From: Pseudophaeobacter sp.
GTDB taxonomy: Bacteria; Pseudomonadota; Alphaproteobacteria; Rhodobacterales; Rhodobacteraceae
Length of the DNA: 64,000 nucleotides
Assembly: GCA_027019165.1 (NCBI GenBank)
Contig: JALUXC010000002.1
Span: 403,446-467,445, forward strand
Direction: 5' to 3'
Part shown: one piece after another, positions 44,770-54,617 of the stretch
How the letters are laid out: every line of letters begins with the position of its first letter
How positions within the stretch are numbered: position 1 is the stretch's first letter
Program-made: the position numbers and the translations under genes
Notes under the pieces: model-generated
Databases searched by the model: none
Told to the model about the DNA's origin: nothing
The model's input: the letters and a program-made list of their open reading frames with translations, nothing else

Positions 44770-46521
44770 TCATGTTTCATCGCTTTCCATGGTAGAAAGA
44801 TCTCCTTCGGGCAGCCCAAGTGCGCGCGCTTTCAGAAGACGTCGCATGATCTTGCCACTGCGGGTCTTTGGCAGATCCTCGCTGAAAGCGATCTCTTTCG
44901 GAGCAACCGCAGGCCCCAGTTTTTTGCGGGCATGCGCCAGAATGTCGAGCCGCAGATCCTCGCTTTCATCGAATCCCTGCCTTAGCGTCACAAATGCCTT
45001 GACCACTTCGCCCGCCGTTTCATCGGGTATTCCGATGACGCCGGCCTCGGCAACGGCCTCATGCTCGATCAGAACGCTTTCAACCTCAAAAGGGCCAATA
45101 AGGTGGCCAGCGCTTTTGATAAGATCATCAGCGCGACCGACGAACCAGAAATAGCCGTCTTCGTCGCGCAGGGCGAGATCGCCGGTCAGATACCAGCCAT
45201 CAAGGAAGCACTTGTCGTACCGCGCCTGTTCGTGAAGATAGCCGCGCATCATCGAAGGCCAGCCCGCCCGCAGGGCCAGCTCACCCATCGTATGCGGCTC
45301 AGTCACCTCGCGCAGGACACCGGTGTCCTCGTCTTTTTCGACGATCCCCGCCTTGATCCCCGGCAACGGCTGCCCCATCGAGCCAGGCTTCACATCTGTC
45401 GCGGCAAAATTGGCGATCATGATGCCGCCGGTCTCTGTCTGCCACCAATTGTCATGGAACGGTTTGCCAAAAGCCTTGCTTGCCCAGACCACCGCCTCGG
45501 GGTTGAGGGGTTCACCCACGCTGGCCATAAAGCGCAAAGCCGCGAAATCATGATGTTGCATTGGCCCGGTTCCAGCCTTCATGAGCATGCGAATAGCGGT
45601 GGGGGCAGTGTACCAGACCGTGACGCCTTCACTCTCCAGGGTCTCATACCAGCGGGCAACGTCGAACTCCGCCTCATCCACGATCATGGACACCCGATTG
45701 GTAAGGGGGGCCACGATCCCATAAGACGTGCCGGTCACCCAGCCCGGATCTGCGGTACACCAGTAGACATCCCCCGCCCGCAGATCGAGGGCAATATGAC
45801 CAGTCCAGTTGTGGGCCACTACCGCCTCATGTACATGCACGACACCCTTGGGTTTGCCGGTGGTTCCCGACGTGAAGTGAAGCAAGGCCGTATCTTCGCG
45901 GTCCATCGGTTCGGTTTCAAACGCATCCCCAGCCCAACGCATCAGATCCGCAAGCGACAGCGTGTCCTCGGGCGCATCATCGATGACGAAGACATCCCGT
46001 AGATCTGGCAACGCCGAGCGCAGGGATTTGACCTTGCGCTCGTAAAGCCGCGCAGTAGTGATTAGCGCATTGGCACCTCCGATCTCCATCCGGGCTCGGA
46101 TTGGCTCGGGGCCAAAGGCCGAAAACAGCGGACAGAAGGTGCATCCGGCCTTCAGCGTGCCAAGAGCAGCGATATAAAGCTGCGGCACCCGCCCCAGTAG
46201 CGCATAGACCCGATCACCCTTTTGAAAGCCTCGGGCGCGCAAGACATTGGCAAACCGGTTGGCCTCGCGCTGCAGGTCGCCGTAGGAAAAATCATGCCGC
46301 TGGCCGGATTTTGTGATCCAGCGCAGGGCCAGTTGCTCTCCGTGACCAGCGGTGACGTGACGATCAACGGCCTCATGGGCGATGTTCATCTTGCCCTCTG
46401 GCAAGCCATCCACCAGCGCCCGCGCATCCGTCCAGGAAAACGTAGCGCTCAAGGACGTGTAATCCGTCATATTGGAGACGATCTTGACGCCGTCTGATTT
46501 GGTTATCCGCGTGTCATCCAT
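44770..46521 (-). CDS. AMP-forming acyl-CoA synthetase (AcsA-like)
   Basis: A 583-residue adenylate-forming enzyme activating acetate, propionate or another short acid as its CoA ester. Motifs: A3 [18 protein letters not shown]5 WWQTETGG, A8 [25 protein letters not shown], and the catalytic Lys in [15 protein letters not shown]. It resembles AcsA of Bacillus more than the longer AcsA of enterobacteria (about 650). The start at 46521 has GGGAGG at good spacing. The acyl carrier protein gene downstream suggests it may load that carrier or belong to fatty-acid metabolism. Confidence 0.92.
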   Translation of the reverse strand: MDDTRITKSDGVKIVSNMTDYTSLSATFSWTDARALVDGLPEGKMNIAHEAVDRHVTAGHGEQLALRWITKSGQRHDFSYGDLQREANRFANVLRARGFQKGDRVYALLGRVPQLYIAALGTLKAGCTFCPLFSAFGPEPIRARMEIGGANALITTARLYERKVKSLRSALPDLRDVFVIDDAPEDTLSLADLMRWAGDAFETEPMDREDTALLHFTSGTTGKPKGVVHVHEAVVAHNWTGHIALDLRAGDVYWCTADPGWVTGTSYGIVAPLTNRVSMIVDEAEFDVARWYETLESEGVTVWYTAPTAIRMLMKAGTGPMQHHDFAALRFMASVGEPLNPEAVVWASKAFGKPFHDNWWQTETGGIMIANFAATDVKPGSMGQPLPGIKAGIVEKDEDTGVLREVTEPHTMGELALRAGWPSMMRGYLHEQARYDKCFLDGWYLTGDLALRDEDGYFWFVGRADDLIKSAGHLIGPFEVESVLIEHEAVAEAGVIGIPDETAGEVVKAFVTLRQGFDESEDLRLDILAHARKKLGPAVAPKEIAFSEDLPKTRSGKIMRRLLKARALGLPEGDLSTMESDET

Positions 46522-46661
46522 GCGCATCCTCCCCCAGGATCCAGCATAACAAGTTTGGGCAAATTATCCGAGGGCGCAGATGGCCAAGAGCAGGACAGGC
46601 GGCTATCCCAAGTCCGTTCGGCTTTCGCAGGACGCCATCCAGCCCCCCTGCCTTTCGTACC

Positions 46662-49600
46662 TCATCTTGTCACCTCCCGGCCCCCCCGCGCGACCCAGTA
46701 GATTGCAGGGATCACAAGGAGCGTCAGCGCCGTTGAGGTCGCAAGACCAAACAAAAGCGAGATGCCAAGCCCCTGGAAGATCGGATCGACCAGGATAAAG
46801 GCCGCTCCCGACATCGCCGTGATGGCCGTCAGGAAGATCGGCAGGAACCGCACGCCCCCCGCCGCCAATAGCGCATCATGCAAGGATCGCCCGTTCTCCT
46901 GCTCACGCCGGATGAAATCCACCAGCAGGATCGAATTGCGCACGATAATGCCCGCAAGACTGATGAAACCGATCATCGAGGTGGCCGTGAACGGCGCATT
47001 GAGCGCCCAGTGACCCAAGGTGATCCCGATCAGCGTCAGCGGGATTGGCGTCATGATCACCAGCGGCAGCTTGAAACTGCGGAACTGGCCGACGATCAGG
47101 AAATAGATCCCGACCAAGGCCGCGCCAAAGGCGGCGCCCATGTCGCGGAAGGTGACATAGGTGACCTCCCACTCGCCGTCCCACAACAGGATCGGTTTGC
47201 TTTCATCCATCGGCTGGCCATAAAGCGTGACCTCAGGCGTCATGCCTTCGGGCCAGTCGCGGGCGTCGATCTCCTCCTGCACCGCGATCATGCCATAGAT
47301 CGGCGCCTCGAACCGGCCGGCCAGATCTGCGGTGACCATTTCCAGATCCAGACCGTTCTTGCGGAAAACCGGCCATGAGCCCTGCTCGACTGAGACGCGT
47401 ACCACTTCGCCCAGCTCCACATTCCCCTGGCCGATGCCAGCAGGGCCACGCGCGGGTAAAGGCGTCGCCAAGAGGGCCTCGGTCACCTGGCGGCGTTCCT
47501 CGCTCAGCTTGAGGCTGATCGGGATGGGCCGCACCCCACCGCCGCGCTGGGAATAACCGACCGTGGTGCCGTGGAACAGCAAGGACAGGGTATCATAGAC
47601 CGCGCTTTGCTCGACCCCGTGGAAATCGAGGCTGGCCTGATCGATCTCGATCCTGAGCCGTTCCGGCGGGCGGCCAAAACTGTCATCCACATCGACGATG
47701 AAATCCACATCCGTAAAGATCTCTTTCAACCCCGTCGCGACCTCGCGCCGGGTGTCGGGATCAGGGCCATAGACCTCGGCCAGGAGGGTGGCCAGAACCG
47801 GCGGGCCGGGCGGCACCTCCACCACCTTGACCGAGGTGCCAGCGGGCAGGTCAACCGCCGCAAGGCGTTCGCGCAGCTCCAATGCGATGGCGTGGCTCTG
47901 GCGGTCACGCTCTTCCGAGTCGGCAAGATTGATCTGCAGATCGCCCAACTCGGGGTTCTGGCGCACAAAGTAATGGCGCACCAACCCGTTGAAGTTAAAG
48001 GGCGCGGCGGTGCCCGCATAGGCTTGGATGCTTTCGATCTCGGGGATCTCTCCGGCGGCAGCGGCCAGTGAGAACAGGGCGCGCTCGGTATCCTCCAGTG
48101 TGGCGCCCTCTTCCAGATCGACGATCACCTGCACCTCGGATTTGTCGTCGAAGGGCAAGAGCTTCACCACCACCGACTGAGTGCCAAACAGGGAGACGGA
48201 CGCCCCCGTGCCAACGAAGACGAGGATCAGGAAGATCGCAGCGCCGGTGCGGCTGGCCAGCAGAGGCCTAGCAACGGCGCGATAGATCCGCGCCATGCGG
48301 GTGTTTTCGCCGTGGCCGTCCTCCCCTCCGCCATGGGCCGGGGCGGCACCGGGTGTCTTGCGCTGAAGCCGCAGCATGATCCAGGGCGCAAAGACCACCG
48401 CCACAAAAAAGCTGAGGATCATCGCCGCCGAGGCATTGGTGGGGATCGGGCTCATGTAGGGGCCCATCATGCCCGAGACAAACAGCATCGGCAGCAGGGC
48501 AAAAACGATGGTGAGCGTTGCGATGATCGTCGGATTGCCCACCTCCGCGACACCGCGCAGGGCAACCTTGGTCTTGTCCCCCATGGGATCCAGCCGCCAG
48601 TGCCGGGCGATGTTTTCCACCACCACGATGGCGTCATCCACCAGGATCCCGATCGAGAAGATCAGCGCGAACAGCGACACTCGGTTGATGGTGAACCCCA
48701 TCAGATAAGAGGCGGCAAAGGTCATCAGGATCGTGGCTGGAATGATGATCAGTGTCACAACCCCTTCGCGCCAGCCGATAAAGACCACGATCAAAAGGAA
48801 GATCGACACGCTGGCCCCCGCCAGGTGCGAGAACAACTCGTCCGATTTCTTCTGCGCGGTCTCACCGTAGTTGCGGGTGACTTCGACCTCCAGCGCATCG
48901 GGCAGGAAGTCGCGTTTGGCGGTCTCCAGCCGCTCCAGCAGTTCATCCGCCACGTTAACCGCATTGGCCCCTTCGCGCTTGGCAAAGGCGAGCGAGACCG
49001 CCGGGCGCGGCGCCGCCTCACCCGGATGCAAGGTCCAGGCGCGGTTGTCGGCATCTGCGGGTGCAATGCTGACGCGGGCCACGTCCTTCACATAGACGGG
49101 CCTGCCGTCCCGCGTGGTGACCAAGAGCAGACCCAGATCCGGCTGCCCCACCAGGCTTTGACCGCTCAACAGATCCAGCGAAGCCCCGGTCTGGCGCACC
49201 CGCCCTAGCAATTCGGAGCGGTTGGCGTTGCGCACCTTTTCCGCCAGCTGCTCCAGCGTGACACCATAAAGGGCCAGCGCGGCGGTGTCCGGCTCCACCC
49301 GGATTTCGGTGCGGCTGTCGCCGACGATATAGGTGCGCCCAACGTCATCGGCCTTGGACAGCTCCGACATCAGCTGCGAGGCGACCTCGCCCAGATTGGC
49401 CCTGTCCCACCGCGCGGCCACATCGCGCGGCAGATCCGCGCGCGGGGCGAGTGACAGAACCAGGATAGCGACGTCGTTGACCCCGCGCCCGATGATCAAA
49501 GGCTCCGGGATGCCGATGGGAAGTTGGTCGAAATTGGCACGGATTTCCGAATGCACCCGCAGGATGGCGTCATCCTCGGGCACGCCGACCTCGAAACGGG

Positions 49601-49928
49601 CCGTCGCCATCACCCTGTCGTCAAAGCTTTGGCTGTAGACATGTTCAACGCCGGGCAGGCGCGTCAGCAGCGCCTCGATGGGTTTGGCGACCAGTTCCAC
49701 CGCGTCGTCGGCGGCGAGCCCGTTGGCCTGGATGAAGACATCCACCATGGGCACCGAGATCTGCGGCTCCTCCTCACGCGGCAAGAGCAGCAGCGCCACA
49801 AAGCCCAGGATCAGCGAGGCGATCAGCAATAGCGGTGTCAGAGGAGAGTTGATAAAGGCGCTGGAAATCGACCCGGCAATGCCGAGGGCTTCGTCGGCCT
49901 GCTGGTTCTGTGTTTTCTCGGTGCTCAT
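46662..49928 (-). CDS. RND efflux transporter permease subunit
   Basis: A 1088-residue inner-membrane pump of the RND superfamily with the usual two-half design: helix 1, a large periplasmic loop, helices 2-7, a second loop and helices 8-12. Landmarks are FSIGILVDDAIVVVENI and the N-terminal SAFINSPLTPLLLIASLILGF. The sequence looks closest to the AcrB/MdtB-like or HAE groups of alphaproteobacteria. Start overlaps the adaptor gene stop (ATGA). No outer-membrane channel gene is adjacent, so it must use one encoded elsewhere. Substrate unknown. Confidence 0.93.
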   Translation of the reverse strand: MSTEKTQNQQADEALGIAGSISSAFINSPLTPLLLIASLILGFVALLLLPREEEPQISVPMVDVFIQANGLAADDAVELVAKPIEALLTRLPGVEHVYSQSFDDRVMATARFEVGVPEDDAILRVHSEIRANFDQLPIGIPEPLIIGRGVNDVAILVLSLAPRADLPRDVAARWDRANLGEVASQLMSELSKADDVGRTYIVGDSRTEIRVEPDTAALALYGVTLEQLAEKVRNANRSELLGRVRQTGASLDLLSGQSLVGQPDLGLLLVTTRDGRPVYVKDVARVSIAPADADNRAWTLHPGEAAPRPAVSLAFAKREGANAVNVADELLERLETAKRDFLPDALEVEVTRNYGETAQKKSDELFSHLAGASVSIFLLIVVFIGWREGVVTLIIIPATILMTFAASYLMGFTINRVSLFALIFSIGILVDDAIVVVENIARHWRLDPMGDKTKVALRGVAEVGNPTIIATLTIVFALLPMLFVSGMMGPYMSPIPTNASAAMILSFFVAVVFAPWIMLRLQRKTPGAAPAHGGGEDGHGENTRMARIYRAVARPLLASRTGAAIFLILVFVGTGASVSLFGTQSVVVKLLPFDDKSEVQVIVDLEEGATLEDTERALFSLAAAAGEIPEIESIQAYAGTAAPFNFNGLVRHYFVRQNPELGDLQINLADSEERDRQSHAIALELRERLAAVDLPAGTSVKVVEVPPGPPVLATLLAEVYGPDPDTRREVATGLKEIFTDVDFIVDVDDSFGRPPERLRIEIDQASLDFHGVEQSAVYDTLSLLFHGTTVGYSQRGGGVRPIPISLKLSEERRQVTEALLATPLPARGPAGIGQGNVELGEVVRVSVEQGSWPVFRKNGLDLEMVTADLAGRFEAPIYGMIAVQEEIDARDWPEGMTPEVTLYGQPMDESKPILLWDGEWEVTYVTFRDMGAAFGAALVGIYFLIVGQFRSFKLPLVIMTPIPLTLIGITLGHWALNAPFTATSMIGFISLAGIIVRNSILLVDFIRREQENGRSLHDALLAAGGVRFLPIFLTAITAMSGAAFILVDPIFQGLGISLLFGLATSTALTLLVIPAIYWVARGGREVTR

Positions 49929-50926
49929 TGCTGCGCGGCCTCATAGGCGGCCAGCCGGTCGCCGGGTTTCAGCCCCGCCAGCACTTCGATGCCGCCGTCA
50001 ACGCTCACGCCGGGCTGGACCACGACCTCGGATGCGTTCTCAAGCCGCGCGAAAGTCACGCCGTTGCGCTGCTCCAGATAACCGTCCGGCACCACGATGG
50101 CCGGGCGCTGCCCTGTGGCGATCAGCAACCGCACCCGTTCCCCGACAAAGAAATCACCCAGACCCTCGGCCGCCACATCCACCACCACCTGACCCGCGAC
50201 CAGCTCAGGATAGATCTTGGCGATGCGGCCATCGCTTTGCACCTCGGTATTGGTCAGTGCGCCGCGCGCCAGGATCCGCACCGTATCACCTGCTCCCAGA
50301 TAGCGGGCATGGCGTTCCGGCAGTTCGGTACGCAGCACGAAGTTTTCGGTCGCGATTGTCGCCACGGTTTCACCGGGGTTCACGAACATCCCTTCCACCA
50401 CCGGCACACTCAGGATTCGCCCCGCCTCGGGCGCACGCACGATGCCTTCACCCTGACGCGCCAGCAGCAGATCGCGCTGCGCCTGCTGGGCCGCGTGGTT
50501 TTCCTCGGCAACGCTCAGTGCGGTCTGCGCTTGATCCACGGCGGTTTTGGGCGAGGCGCCTCGTTCACGCAGCTCCAGCACACGCGCGAGATCGATCTCG
50601 GCAAGGGTGATCTGCGCTTCCAGCGCGCGGATACCCGCCTCAACGCCCGCAATCTCCAGCGCCAGCTTGTCATCCACCACACGGGCCAGCACTTGATCGG
50701 CGGCAACGCTGTCGCCCTCATCTGCGCTCAGCTCCACGAGGCTGCCGGACAGGCGTGCGCGGGCCAGAGCGCGCTTGACACTTTGCACCTTCCCAAAGAC
50801 GGGGCGCCAGTCCGACACCTCGGTCACTTCGACATTGAAACCTTGGGCCGACACCTGCTGCGCCATCGGCAGGCAAAACAGGGACAGCGCGGCAGGCAGA
50901 AACAGCATTCGGATCAGAAAGCGCAT
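49925..50926 (-). CDS. RND periplasmic adaptor (membrane fusion protein)
   Basis: A 333-residue adaptor linking the RND pump to an outer-membrane channel. It has a signal peptide ending VSAQG near residue 28, a lipoyl half-motif (ARLSGSLVELSADEGDSVAADQVLARVVD), a coiled-coil hairpin (EAGIRALEAQITLAEIDLARVLELRERGASPKTAVDQAQ), a second lipoyl half (RAPEAGRILSVPVVEGMFVNPGE) and a beta-barrel domain. No lipobox is seen. GAAGAGGAA precedes the ATG. First gene of the pump operon. Confidence 0.92.
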   Translation of the reverse strand: MRFLIRMLFLPAALSLFCLPMAQQVSAQGFNVEVTEVSDWRPVFGKVQSVKRALARARLSGSLVELSADEGDSVAADQVLARVVDDKLALEIAGVEAGIRALEAQITLAEIDLARVLELRERGASPKTAVDQAQTALSVAEENHAAQQAQRDLLLARQGEGIVRAPEAGRILSVPVVEGMFVNPGETVATIATENFVLRTELPERHARYLGAGDTVRILARGALTNTEVQSDGRIAKIYPELVAGQVVVDVAAEGLGDFFVGERVRLLIATGQRPAIVVPDGYLEQRNGVTFARLENASEVVVQPGVSVDGGIEVLAGLKPGDRLAAYEAAQQ

Positions 50927-51140
50927 ATTGGTTCCTCTTCAGGGCCTTTGCTGCGCACCCCAATCGGCGCAAAGCGGTGGCATTAAGAGACACATTCGGC
51001 AAAATAAATGTATCTGACTTTGACCTATCTCAAGCCAGCTTTCCAAAGGATGCGCAAAAGACAAAGCCCATAGAACGTGGAAAAACCAAAAAATCTCGTG
51101 TCTGCTAAGTGTCACGGGCAGACGAGGGAGAGGACGTCAT

Positions 51141-53330
51141 ATGGATCGCGCCGAGATCGTGCATCAAAATTTCCTGAACCGGGTGGCTGGCGGGCAGCTC
51201 CCAATCGGCGCCGCGCCGCGCGATGGGCTGCGGCCTGAGATGGCCGTCGAAATCTACCGTGCGCAAGTGCTGAGCCGGGCGTTGGATCTGACCAGCCGCG
51301 CCATGCAGAAGGCTGGCCAGGGGTTTTACACCATCGGCTCGTCAGGCCACGAAGGCATGGCCGCCGTGGCTCGGGCGCTGCGGGCCGATGACATGGCCTT
51401 CCTCCATTACCGCGATGCCGCCTTTCAGATCGCTCGGGCCGATCAGGTGCCAGGGCAGAGCATCGCCCGGGACATGCTATTGTCCTTTGCCTGTTCGTCC
51501 GAAGATCCCACCTCGGGCGGCCGCCACAAGGTTCTGGGTTCCAAAGCGCTGATGATCCCGCCGCAAACCTCTACGATTGCCAGCCACCTGCCCAAGGCGG
51601 TGGGCGCGGCCTATTCCATCTGCGCCGCCAAACGGCATCGCCCCGAACATCAGGCGCTGGCAGACGACAGCATCGTGATGTGTTCCTTTGGCGATGCCTC
51701 AGCCAACCATTCCACCGCTCAAGGGGCGATAAACAGCGCCGGCTGGACCTCGGTGCAATCGATCCCACTGCCGCTCCTGTTCGTCTGTGAGGACAACGGG
51801 ATCGGCATTTCCACCAAGACGCCAAAGGGCTGGATAGAAGCCTCGATGGCAGGGCGCCCCGGCATTACATACTTCAAGACCGACGGGCTGGATATCTATG
51901 AGGCCTACGCCGTAGCACAAGAGGCCGCGAGCTACGTGCGCAGCAAGCGCAAACCCGCCTTTCTGCACCTGCGCACCGTGCGCCTTTATGGCCATGCGGG
52001 CGCCGATGTGCCCACCACCTACCTGACAAAGGCCGAGGTGGAAGCCGATGAAGCGAACGACCCGCTCCTGCATTCCGTGCGCCTTCTGGCCGAAGCTGGC
52101 GCGCTCAAGCCACAGGACGCGCTGCAGATCTACACCGAGACTTGCGCCCACGTCGAAAGCATGCGGGCCGAGGTCGTGACCCGCCCGCATCTAAAGACCG
52201 GCGCCGATGTGGCGGCAAGCCTGATCCCACCCGCGCGCACCTGCGCGCCCACCAATGGCGTGCCACCGGAAAAACGCGCCGACGCCTTCGGCAGCGATAT
52301 GCGCGCCATGGAGGACCCCCAGCCCATGTCGCGCCTGATCAACTGGGCGCTGACCGACCTGATGCTGGAGCATGGCGAAATCGTCATGATGGGCGAAGAC
52401 GTGGGCCGCAAGGGCGGCGTCTATGGCGTGACGCAAAAGCTGCACCAGCGGTTCGGCCCGGACCGGATGATCGACACGTTGCTCGATGAACAGTCGATCC
52501 TCGGCCTGGCCATCGGCATGGCGCACAATGGCTTCCTGCCGATGCCCGAGATCCAGTTCCTCGCCTATCTGCACAACGCCGAGGATCAGATCCGCGGCGA
52601 GGCGGCGACGCTGCCATTCTTCTCGAACGGGCAGTTTTCAAACCCCATGGTGCTGCGCATCGCAGGACTTGGCTATCAGAAAGGCTTTGGCGGGCATTTC
52701 CACAACGACAACTCGCTGGCCGTGCTGCGCGATATTCCGGGGATCGTGATCGCCTGCCCGTCGGACGGAGCCGAGGCGGCGATGATGATGCGCGAAGCGG
52801 TGCGGCTGGCGCGGGAGGAACAGCGGGTGGTGGTCTTTATTGAGCCCATCGCGCTTTATCCCATGCGCGACTTGAACGAGGCCAAGGATGGCGGCTGGAT
52901 GCGGACCTACCCCGCGCCCGATCAGCGGATCGCGCTGGGAGAGGTCGGCATCGACGGTGATGGCACCGATCTGGCTATCGTGACCTATGGCAACGGGCGG
53001 TATCTTTCGACCCAGGCCAAGGCCGAACTGGAGGCAAAAGGCATCAAGACGCGGATCATTGATTTACGCTGGCTGGCTCCGCTCCCGACCGTGGCGCTGC
53101 TGGAGGCCACCAAAGGCTGCAAACACGTGTTGATCGTCGATGAATGCCGCACCACCGGCAGCCAATCCGAGGGGTTGATGGCGTTCTTCACCGAGGCAGG
53201 TGTGACATCGCTCGCGCGCCATGCGGCAGGGGACTGCTTTATCGCTACGGGGCCCGCCTATGCGGCAACGCTCCCCTCGAAGGATAGCATTCTGGTCGCA
53301 GCGATGGATCTGACCGGAAGGGCAAAATGA
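51141..53330 (+). CDS. Fused alpha/beta E1 component of a 2-oxoacid dehydrogenase
   Basis: A 729-residue thiamine-diphosphate enzyme in which the alpha (about 1-370) and beta (about 385-729) E1 subunits are one chain. The alpha half shows IGSSGHEGM and a variant cofactor site CSFGDASANH...CEDNGIGIS (GDA in place of the usual GDG). The beta half starts PMSRLINWALTDLMLEHGEIVMMGEDVG. It resembles branched-chain 2-oxoacid dehydrogenases more than pyruvate dehydrogenase. A GGGAGAGGA site precedes the ATG. No E2 or E3 gene is nearby, so partners or even the reaction are uncertain. Confidence 0.88.
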   Translation: MDRAEIVHQNFLNRVAGGQLPIGAAPRDGLRPEMAVEIYRAQVLSRALDLTSRAMQKAGQGFYTIGSSGHEGMAAVARALRADDMAFLHYRDAAFQIARADQVPGQSIARDMLLSFACSSEDPTSGGRHKVLGSKALMIPPQTSTIASHLPKAVGAAYSICAAKRHRPEHQALADDSIVMCSFGDASANHSTAQGAINSAGWTSVQSIPLPLLFVCEDNGIGISTKTPKGWIEASMAGRPGITYFKTDGLDIYEAYAVAQEAASYVRSKRKPAFLHLRTVRLYGHAGADVPTTYLTKAEVEADEANDPLLHSVRLLAEAGALKPQDALQIYTETCAHVESMRAEVVTRPHLKTGADVAASLIPPARTCAPTNGVPPEKRADAFGSDMRAMEDPQPMSRLINWALTDLMLEHGEIVMMGEDVGRKGGVYGVTQKLHQRFGPDRMIDTLLDEQSILGLAIGMAHNGFLPMPEIQFLAYLHNAEDQIRGEAATLPFFSNGQFSNPMVLRIAGLGYQKGFGGHFHNDNSLAVLRDIPGIVIACPSDGAEAAMMMREAVRLAREEQRVVVFIEPIALYPMRDLNEAKDGGWMRTYPAPDQRIALGEVGIDGDGTDLAIVTYGNGRYLSTQAKAELEAKGIKTRIIDLRWLAPLPTVALLEATKGCKHVLIVDECRTTGSQSEGLMAFFTEAGVTSLARHAAGDCFIATGPAYAATLPSKDSILVAAMDLTGRAK

Positions 53331-53369
53331 CCCTTTCGGCTGTTCTACACCACCCTGACCAAAACTGCC

Positions 53370-53816
53370 CTAGCACCCAGATTTGGTCACAGGTAGCGGG
53401 GCGTGTTCCGCAGTGCATTGGCTGTGATCGCCGAGCGCGGTCAGCACCTTGCACTGCCCGCCATCGCCGCCGTCACAAAGATGAGCAATCCGCTCCAGCT
53501 CGCTCGCCAGTTGCTGCAGCCGGGCAATGCGCGCGCGCACCTGATCGAGCTGGGCGCGGGCGATCCGGTTCGCCTCGGCGCAGTCTGTGCCCAGCTCACC
53601 ATCCAGCGCCATCAGGACCTTGATATCCTCCAGCGCAAAGCCAAGGTCGCGGGCGTGTTTGATAAAGCCCAGCGCCTCAAGCCCCTCCTGCCCATAGCGG
53701 CGCTGATTGCCTGCGTTGCGCTCAGCCTCGGGCAGCAGACCGATCTCTTCGTAATAGCGGATGGTGGGCACCTTGACCCCGGTGGCCTTGGACAGCGCGC
53801 CAATGGAAAACACCAC
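53370..53816 (-). CDS. MerR-family metal-responsive regulator (ZntR/CadR-like)
   Basis: A 148-residue MerR-type activator. The winged helix opens FSIGALSKATGVKVPTIRYYEEIGLLP and is followed by a long dimerisation helix. Cysteines at 79, 114 and 122 match the positions of metal ligands in ZntR (79, 114, 124), so zinc, cadmium or lead sensing is likely. A second cysteine group near the C-terminus (CTAEH, ending SGC) may tune specificity. It is divergent from a CDF transporter gene whose promoter has the distorted 19-bp spacing typical of MerR targets. Confidence 0.92.
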   Translation of the reverse strand: MVFSIGALSKATGVKVPTIRYYEEIGLLPEAERNAGNQRRYGQEGLEALGFIKHARDLGFALEDIKVLMALDGELGTDCAEANRIARAQLDQVRARIARLQQLASELERIAHLCDGGDGGQCKVLTALGDHSQCTAEHAPLPVTKSGC

Positions 53817-53825
53817 GGACCCCTC

Positions 53826-53856
53826 TTGAACCTCTAGTGACTAGAGGCCCTAGGTT
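53826..53856 (+). promoter_or_regulatory. MerR-controlled promoter with 19-bp spacer
   Basis: A -35 TTGAAC (53826-53831) and -10 TAGGTT (53851-53856) are 19 bp apart, longer than the optimal 17, with a perfect operator CCTCTAG-TGA-CTAGAGG at 53831-53847 between them. This is the classic layout for activation by DNA untwisting. The promoter faces the transporter gene at 53887. Confidence 0.88.
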
Positions 53857-53886
53857 GATCTCGAATCAAGACAAAGGACAAGGGCA

Positions 53887-54513
53887 ATGGCAGGATGTTG
53901 CGGGCATGAGGCGCGGTTTGACGGGGTGTCGGCGGCCTACAAAAGGCGCCTGTGGATCGTGATCGCGATCAACGCGGGCATGTTCGCGGTGGAGATGGGC
54001 GCGGGCCAGGTGGCGGGCAGTCAAGCGCTGAAGGCGGACGCGCTGGATTTCCTTGGTGACGCGCTGACCTATGGGATCTCGCTGGCCGTCATCGGTGCCA
54101 GCCTGCGCACCCGCGCGCTGGCGGCGCTGGCCAAGGGGGTCAGCCTGTTGCTGATGGGGCTATGGGTGTTTGGATCGACCCTTTACCACGTCTTCGTTTT
54201 GGGCGTGCCTCAGGCCGAAGTGATGGGAGTCATCGGTTTTATGGCGCTGGCGGCCAACCTGACCTCGGTGCTGCTGCTGGCGGCCTACAAGGACGGAGAT
54301 GCCAATGTGCGCTCTGTCTGGCTGTGTTCGCGCAACGATGCCATCGGCAATGTGGCGGTGATGATTGCCGCGCTGGGGGTCTGGGGCACGTCCTCCGGCT
54401 GGCCGGATCTGATCGTGGCCGGGATCATGGCCGGGTTGTTCCTGAATTCGGCATGGCAGATCCTGGTGCAGGCCATCGCAGAGCGGCGCGAAGATCTGGC
54501 ACATCAACATTAG
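53887..54513 (+). CDS. Short CDF-family cation efflux protein
   Basis: A 208-residue membrane protein of the cation diffusion facilitator type with about six helices. The zinc-site aspartates are visible in ALKADALDFLGDALTYG (helix 2) and CSRNDAIGN (helix 5; usual HxxxD is replaced by NDAIGN, so Asn/Asp). The C-terminal cytoplasmic metal domain of normal CDF proteins (about 300 residues) is missing, ending in a histidine-bearing tail AHQH. An N-terminal CCGHE could bind metal. Controlled by the MerR promoter just upstream; exports zinc, cadmium or lead. Confidence 0.87.
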   Translation: MAGCCGHEARFDGVSAAYKRRLWIVIAINAGMFAVEMGAGQVAGSQALKADALDFLGDALTYGISLAVIGASLRTRALAALAKGVSLLLMGLWVFGSTLYHVFVLGVPQAEVMGVIGFMALAANLTSVLLLAAYKDGDANVRSVWLCSRNDAIGNVAVMIAALGVWGTSSGWPDLIVAGIMAGLFLNSAWQILVQAIAERREDLAHQH

Positions 54514-54522
54514 GGGAGTGCA

Positions 54523-54604
54523 CGAACCGGCGGGGTGGGCGTGAAGCGCCCACCCCGTGGGGGGCGGTTCGGGCGCTGCCCGGGCCTTTGGCCCAGGCGG
54601 GCAG
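54523..54604. repeat. Two adjacent strong palindromes, REP-like, between convergent genes
   Basis: First palindrome: CGGGGTGGGCG / CGCCCACCCCG (54531-54541, 54547-54557) with loop TGAAG, inside outer arms CGAACCG / CGGTTCG (54523-54529, 54565-54571). Second: CTGCCCG / CGGGCAG (54576-54582, 54598-54604) enclosing GGCC-TTT-GGCC. The first may end the CDF and matB transcripts; the pair resembles intergenic palindromic repeats. Confidence 0.6.
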
Positions 54605-54617
54605 AAGGATACGCCTC

